A stretch of 9,084 nucleotides of DNA from an uncultured Corynebacterium sp. (GTDB taxonomy: Bacteria; Actinomycetota; Actinomycetes; Mycobacteriales; Mycobacteriaceae). Made by a program: the position numbers and the translations under genes. A model generated the notes under the pieces. That model did not search any database. It was not told the DNA's origin and saw only the letters and a list, made by a program, of their open reading frames with translations. The stretch is taken from contig NZ_CALLDG010000100.1 in the NCBI RefSeq assembly GCF_937999985.1, positions 1-9,084 of the forward strand. The letters are read 5' to 3'. Position 1 is the stretch's first letter. The number at the start of each line of letters is the position of its first letter. Below, piece after piece: positions 7,219 to 9,084 of this stretch.

Positions 7219-7778
7219 TTACAGCCTTCCTGGGAATCGGCTCGAACATGCCCGGCGACGTGGGCAGCCCCACCGCACAGATCGAACGCGCCTATGAGCT
7301 GCTGGCGATGCACCCGGCCATCGAGATTGTGGAGAAGTCGCGGATCTTCGTCACCCCGCCGTGGGGTGGGGTGGAACAGCAGGAGTTCCGCAACTCCGTG
7401 GTGGCCGTGCGCACGTCGCTGGATCCGCTCGCGCTGCTGCACCACTGCCAATTCGCCGAGGCTGTCGCGGGGCGGGAGCGCGAAGTCCGGTGGGGCCCGC
7501 GCACCGTCGATGTGGACATTCTTTTTGGTTTTGACGCCCAGTCCCAGCCCCTGCAATCTCAGGGGAAGTGGGGGTTTGAGCTGGTTATTCCGCACCCCTA
7601 CGCCCACGAGCGGGCGTTTGTGCTGGTGCCGCTGAGCGACTTGCAGTTGGCCCGGGAACCCTGGTGTACCTTGGGTGGACGAGGCATCCTGGAATGGCTG
7701 GAAGAGGTTGATCCCGCCGAGCGGGAAGCCATCGTCCCGGCGGATCCATCCGAACTTTCGAGCTCTGGCGAGGGCTGA
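7215..7778 (+). CDS. folK: 2-amino-4-hydroxy-6-hydroxymethyldihydropteridine pyrophosphokinase (HPPK)
   Basis: FolK moves pyrophosphate from ATP to 6-hydroxymethyl-dihydropterin, making the activated pterin that FolP uses. The 187 residues include GIGSNMPGD (7-15) at the start of the fold, PPWGG and the Gln/Phe region near 48-58, and the signature RWGPRTVDVDILF (92-104) with magnesium ligands D99 and D101. IPHPYAHERAFVLVPL (125-140) follows, with H131 and R133. About a dozen extra residues rich in Gln/Ser (around 107-120) separate these two blocks, a modest insertion compared with E. coli HPPK. The ATG at 7215 overlaps the folB stop as ATGA, and GGAGG at 7202-7206 gives 8-base spacing. The gene ends directly before the 13-base repeat array. 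Confidence 0.97.
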   Translation: MITAFLGIGSNMPGDVGSPTAQIERAYELLAMHPAIEIVEKSRIFVTPPWGGVEQQEFRNSVVAVRTSLDPLALLHHCQFAEAVAGREREVRWGPRTVDVDILFGFDAQSQPLQSQGKWGFELVIPHPYAHERAFVLVPLSDLQLAREPWCTLGGRGILEWLEEVDPAEREAIVPADPSELSSSGEG

Positions 7779-7781
7779 AGG

Positions 7782-7833
7782 CTAGGGCCAAAGACTAGGG
7801 ATAAAGACTAGGGCCAAAGACTAGGGATAAAGA
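7782..7833 (+). repeat. Four 13-base tandem repeats between folK and the DUF3180 gene
   Basis: The units alternate: CTAGGGCCAAAGA (7782-7794, 7808-7820) and CTAGGGATAAAGA (7795-7807, 7821-7833). The array can equally be read as two perfect 26-base copies. The 13 bases just upstream (7769-7781), which include the folK stop, match the CC-type unit at 9 of 13 positions and may be the ancestral copy. The array fills nearly all of the 63-base spacer. Its last three bases are part of AGAGG (7831-7835), the likely ribosome binding site of the next gene. In-frame stops exclude coding through it. A regulatory or slippage origin cannot be told apart here. Confidence 0.97.
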
Positions 7834-7841
7834 GGCAGCAC

Positions 7842-8336
7842 ATGAGCCCGCTGAAGCGCACGAAGATCTCCACGCTGGCTGTCGTGGCGATCGTGTGCGC
7901 CCTCATCGCCTGGGTCAGCACGCTGAGCTTCTATGGAAGTTTCCCGCCGATTAAAACCACAGGCTCCGTGCTGCTGTGGGTCTTTGCAATCGTGTGCGCC
8001 GTGGCGGGCTGGGTGATCCGCAAGCGCATTGGCAGCAGCAGCGGGGTGGGGATGGATCGCACGCAGATGCAGCCGACGACTGTGGTTCAGTGGCTGGCGC
8101 TCGGCCAGGCCACGGCGTGGGCCGGGTCGGTGTTCCTGGGAGTGTTCGTCGGGGCGGGACTTTATGTGCTGCCGAACGCTGGGCACCTCATGGCCGCGGA
8201 GGCTGATGTGCCGGGCGTGATCGCCGGAGCGTTGGGAGCTCTGGCGGCCGTTGCGGCCGGGGTTTGGTTGGAGCGCAGCTGCGAAGCACCACCGCCAGAT
8301 GCGCCATTAACGCCCAACGGGCTCGACGTTGGGTAG
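7842..8336 (+). CDS. DUF3180 family four-helix membrane protein
   Basis: This is a small integral membrane protein of unknown function, 164 residues long. A basic N-terminus (MSPLKRTK) precedes four hydrophobic segments at about 10-30, 41-59, 84-107 and 122-143. The second is followed by RKRIG, suggesting a cytoplasmic loop. The segment MQPTTVVQWLALGQATAWAG (76-95), leading into the third helix, is the most family-like part. A protein of this type follows folK in many actinobacteria (Rv3605c in M. tuberculosis), and I assign DUF3180 from motif, topology and position. AGAGG at 7831-7835, 6 bases before the ATG, supports the start. The tail (144-164) is Pro-rich and polar. The association with folate genes is suggestive of a shared transcript, but no enzymatic or transport motif is visible. 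Confidence 0.85.
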   Translation: MSPLKRTKISTLAVVAIVCALIAWVSTLSFYGSFPPIKTTGSVLLWVFAIVCAVAGWVIRKRIGSSSGVGMDRTQMQPTTVVQWLALGQATAWAGSVFLGVFVGAGLYVLPNAGHLMAAEADVPGVIAGALGALAAVAAGVWLERSCEAPPPDAPLTPNGLDVG

Positions 8337-8346
8337 TGTGTTGTCC

Positions 8347-9084
8347 ATGAGCTTCCAGCAGTCTCCTAAGCCACAGCAGTCTCACCAGCCGCAGTCGCAG
8401 CCCTTCGACGGGCACCAGTCCCTGGAATCCCTGGGGTACGAGGACGACTCCAACTTCCAGGGCTCGGACTTACAGGGCTCTTCCGTGGCGGCCAACGAGC
8501 CTTCGGGGCTCTCCCGCTTCCTCATGTTCGGCTTGGTGGTTCTGGCGCTGCTGGCCAGCGTGCTGATGCTGTTCATGGATTCCGATGGTTGGTTGAAGGT
8601 GGCGCTTATCGCCGCCCTCTGGGCTGCCTTCTTCGGCGTGGTGCTGGTGCTGCGCTACTCAGGTGCCCTGAAACTGGCGCGCGAACAGGCGGAGAACCAG
8701 GAGAGCTACTTCCAGTCGCAGCTGGAACACGAGCGCGCACAGCTGGAAAAGCGCGAGGCTGCGACGCAGGCGAAGTATGCCGCAGAGGCCAAGAAGTCCC
8801 AGGATCAGCGCGATAAGCATCTGGAGGAGCTGCGTGCGGAGCTGGCTCACATGCGCAAGCAGCTGGCGGAGCTGACCGGTGAGAACTTCGACGAGGGCGA
8901 GCAGCGCGCCGTGCGTGCGACCGCCGAGCGAGTCCGTGAGCTGGGGCACAGCGTCAGCGGACAGGCGCCCCAAGCTGCGGGCCGTCCGGCGCCCCAGTCG
9001 GCAGGCCAGCAGCAGCCGGGCCAGCAAGCACAGCCACACAAGGCACAGCACCATGATGACCGCATAGCAGATCATCGTGCCCAT
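8347..9084 (+). CDS. DUF6779-like membrane protein with coiled coil and Gln-rich ends, 3'-truncated by the window edge
   Basis: The frame is open from the ATG at 8347 to the last base, giving 246 residues without a stop. A polar N-terminus rich in Gln, Ser and Pro (1-55) is followed by two hydrophobic helices at about 57-77 and 82-103, joined by the short turn MDSDGWLK. A charged, probably coiled-coil stretch (about 108-178, Glu/Lys/Gln/Ala with Leu spacing) and a Gln/Pro/Ala/His-rich tail follow. The short loop predicts a helical hairpin with both ends in the cytoplasm. The gene after DUF3180 in M. tuberculosis (Rv3604c) encodes a comparable membrane protein, and I infer the DUF6779 family from this and the hairpin. 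A GTG at 8338 is an alternative in-frame start one base after the previous stop; neither start has a strong ribosome binding site. The function is unknown. Confidence 0.75.
   Translation, partial: MSFQQSPKPQQSHQPQSQPFDGHQSLESLGYEDDSNFQGSDLQGSSVAANEPSGLSRFLMFGLVVLALLASVLMLFMDSDGWLKVALIAALWAAFFGVVLVLRYSGALKLAREQAENQESYFQSQLEHERAQLEKREAATQAKYAAEAKKSQDQRDKHLEELRAELAHMRKQLAELTGENFDEGEQRAVRATAERVRELGHSVSGQAPQAAGRPAPQSAGQQQPGQQAQPHKAQHHDDRIADHRAH

Noticed and set aside
8659..9084. Minus-strand open frame at the right edge with hydrophobic Leu-rich translation
   Set aside because: It mirrors the Gln/Glu/Lys-rich coiled-coil coding region of the plus-strand membrane protein. The plus-strand frame has a sensible two-helix plus coiled-coil architecture and fits the gene order.
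1..9084. Search for a mobile element, CRISPR array, tRNA/rRNA gene, toxin-antitoxin or defence genes
   Set aside because: All space is accounted for by conserved co-directional housekeeping genes and short gaps. No terminal inverted repeats, transposase or phage motifs, tRNA-like folds or regularly spaced repeats with unique spacers were seen.

Overview
The window is one strand of a high-GC (roughly 60-65% by eye) actinobacterial chromosome. Every gene reads left to right. The order is dacB - tilS - hpt - ftsH - folE - folP - folB - folK - DUF3180 gene - DUF6779-like gene. The same series is known from Mycobacterium tuberculosis (roughly Rv3627c back to Rv3604c, there with some extra genes between) and from corynebacteria. 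The protein sequences, short intergenic gaps and TAGAAT-type -10 candidate suggest Corynebacterium, possibly a high-GC lipophilic species. I infer the genus and cannot fix the species.

Layout: (1) 2-1129 is a D-Ala-D-Ala carboxypeptidase (PBP4 type) whose start lies off the left edge. It is followed after 3 bases by tilS (tRNA-Ile lysidine synthetase, 1133-2152). (2) A 118-base gap holds a possible promoter and an 11-base direct repeat. It precedes hpt (purine salvage, 2271-2852), and a 68-base gap then precedes ftsH (membrane AAA+ metalloprotease with a long Gln-rich tail, 2921-5329). (3) ftsH, folE, folP, folB and folK overlap one another by 1, 4, 8 and 4 bases (5329-7778). These four fol genes encode GTP cyclohydrolase I, dihydropteroate synthase, dihydroneopterin aldolase and HPPK, so the pterin branch of folate synthesis is nearly complete here. 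(4) A 63-base spacer is filled by four 13-base tandem repeats. It leads to a four-helix membrane protein (DUF3180, 7842-8336) and then a two-helix, coiled-coil, Gln-rich membrane protein that runs off the right edge (8347-9084).

The genes join wall trimming, tRNA decoding fidelity, purine salvage (a source of the GTP that FolE consumes), membrane proteolysis and folate synthesis. This is mostly conserved housekeeping. I found no mobile element, CRISPR array, RNA gene or defence system, and no intergenic stretch exceeds 120 bases. The unusual items are small: the 13-base repeat array after folK, a 15-base repeat coding a PSANK-type N-terminal extension of FolP, an altered TilS motif, and the Gln-rich tails of two membrane proteins.
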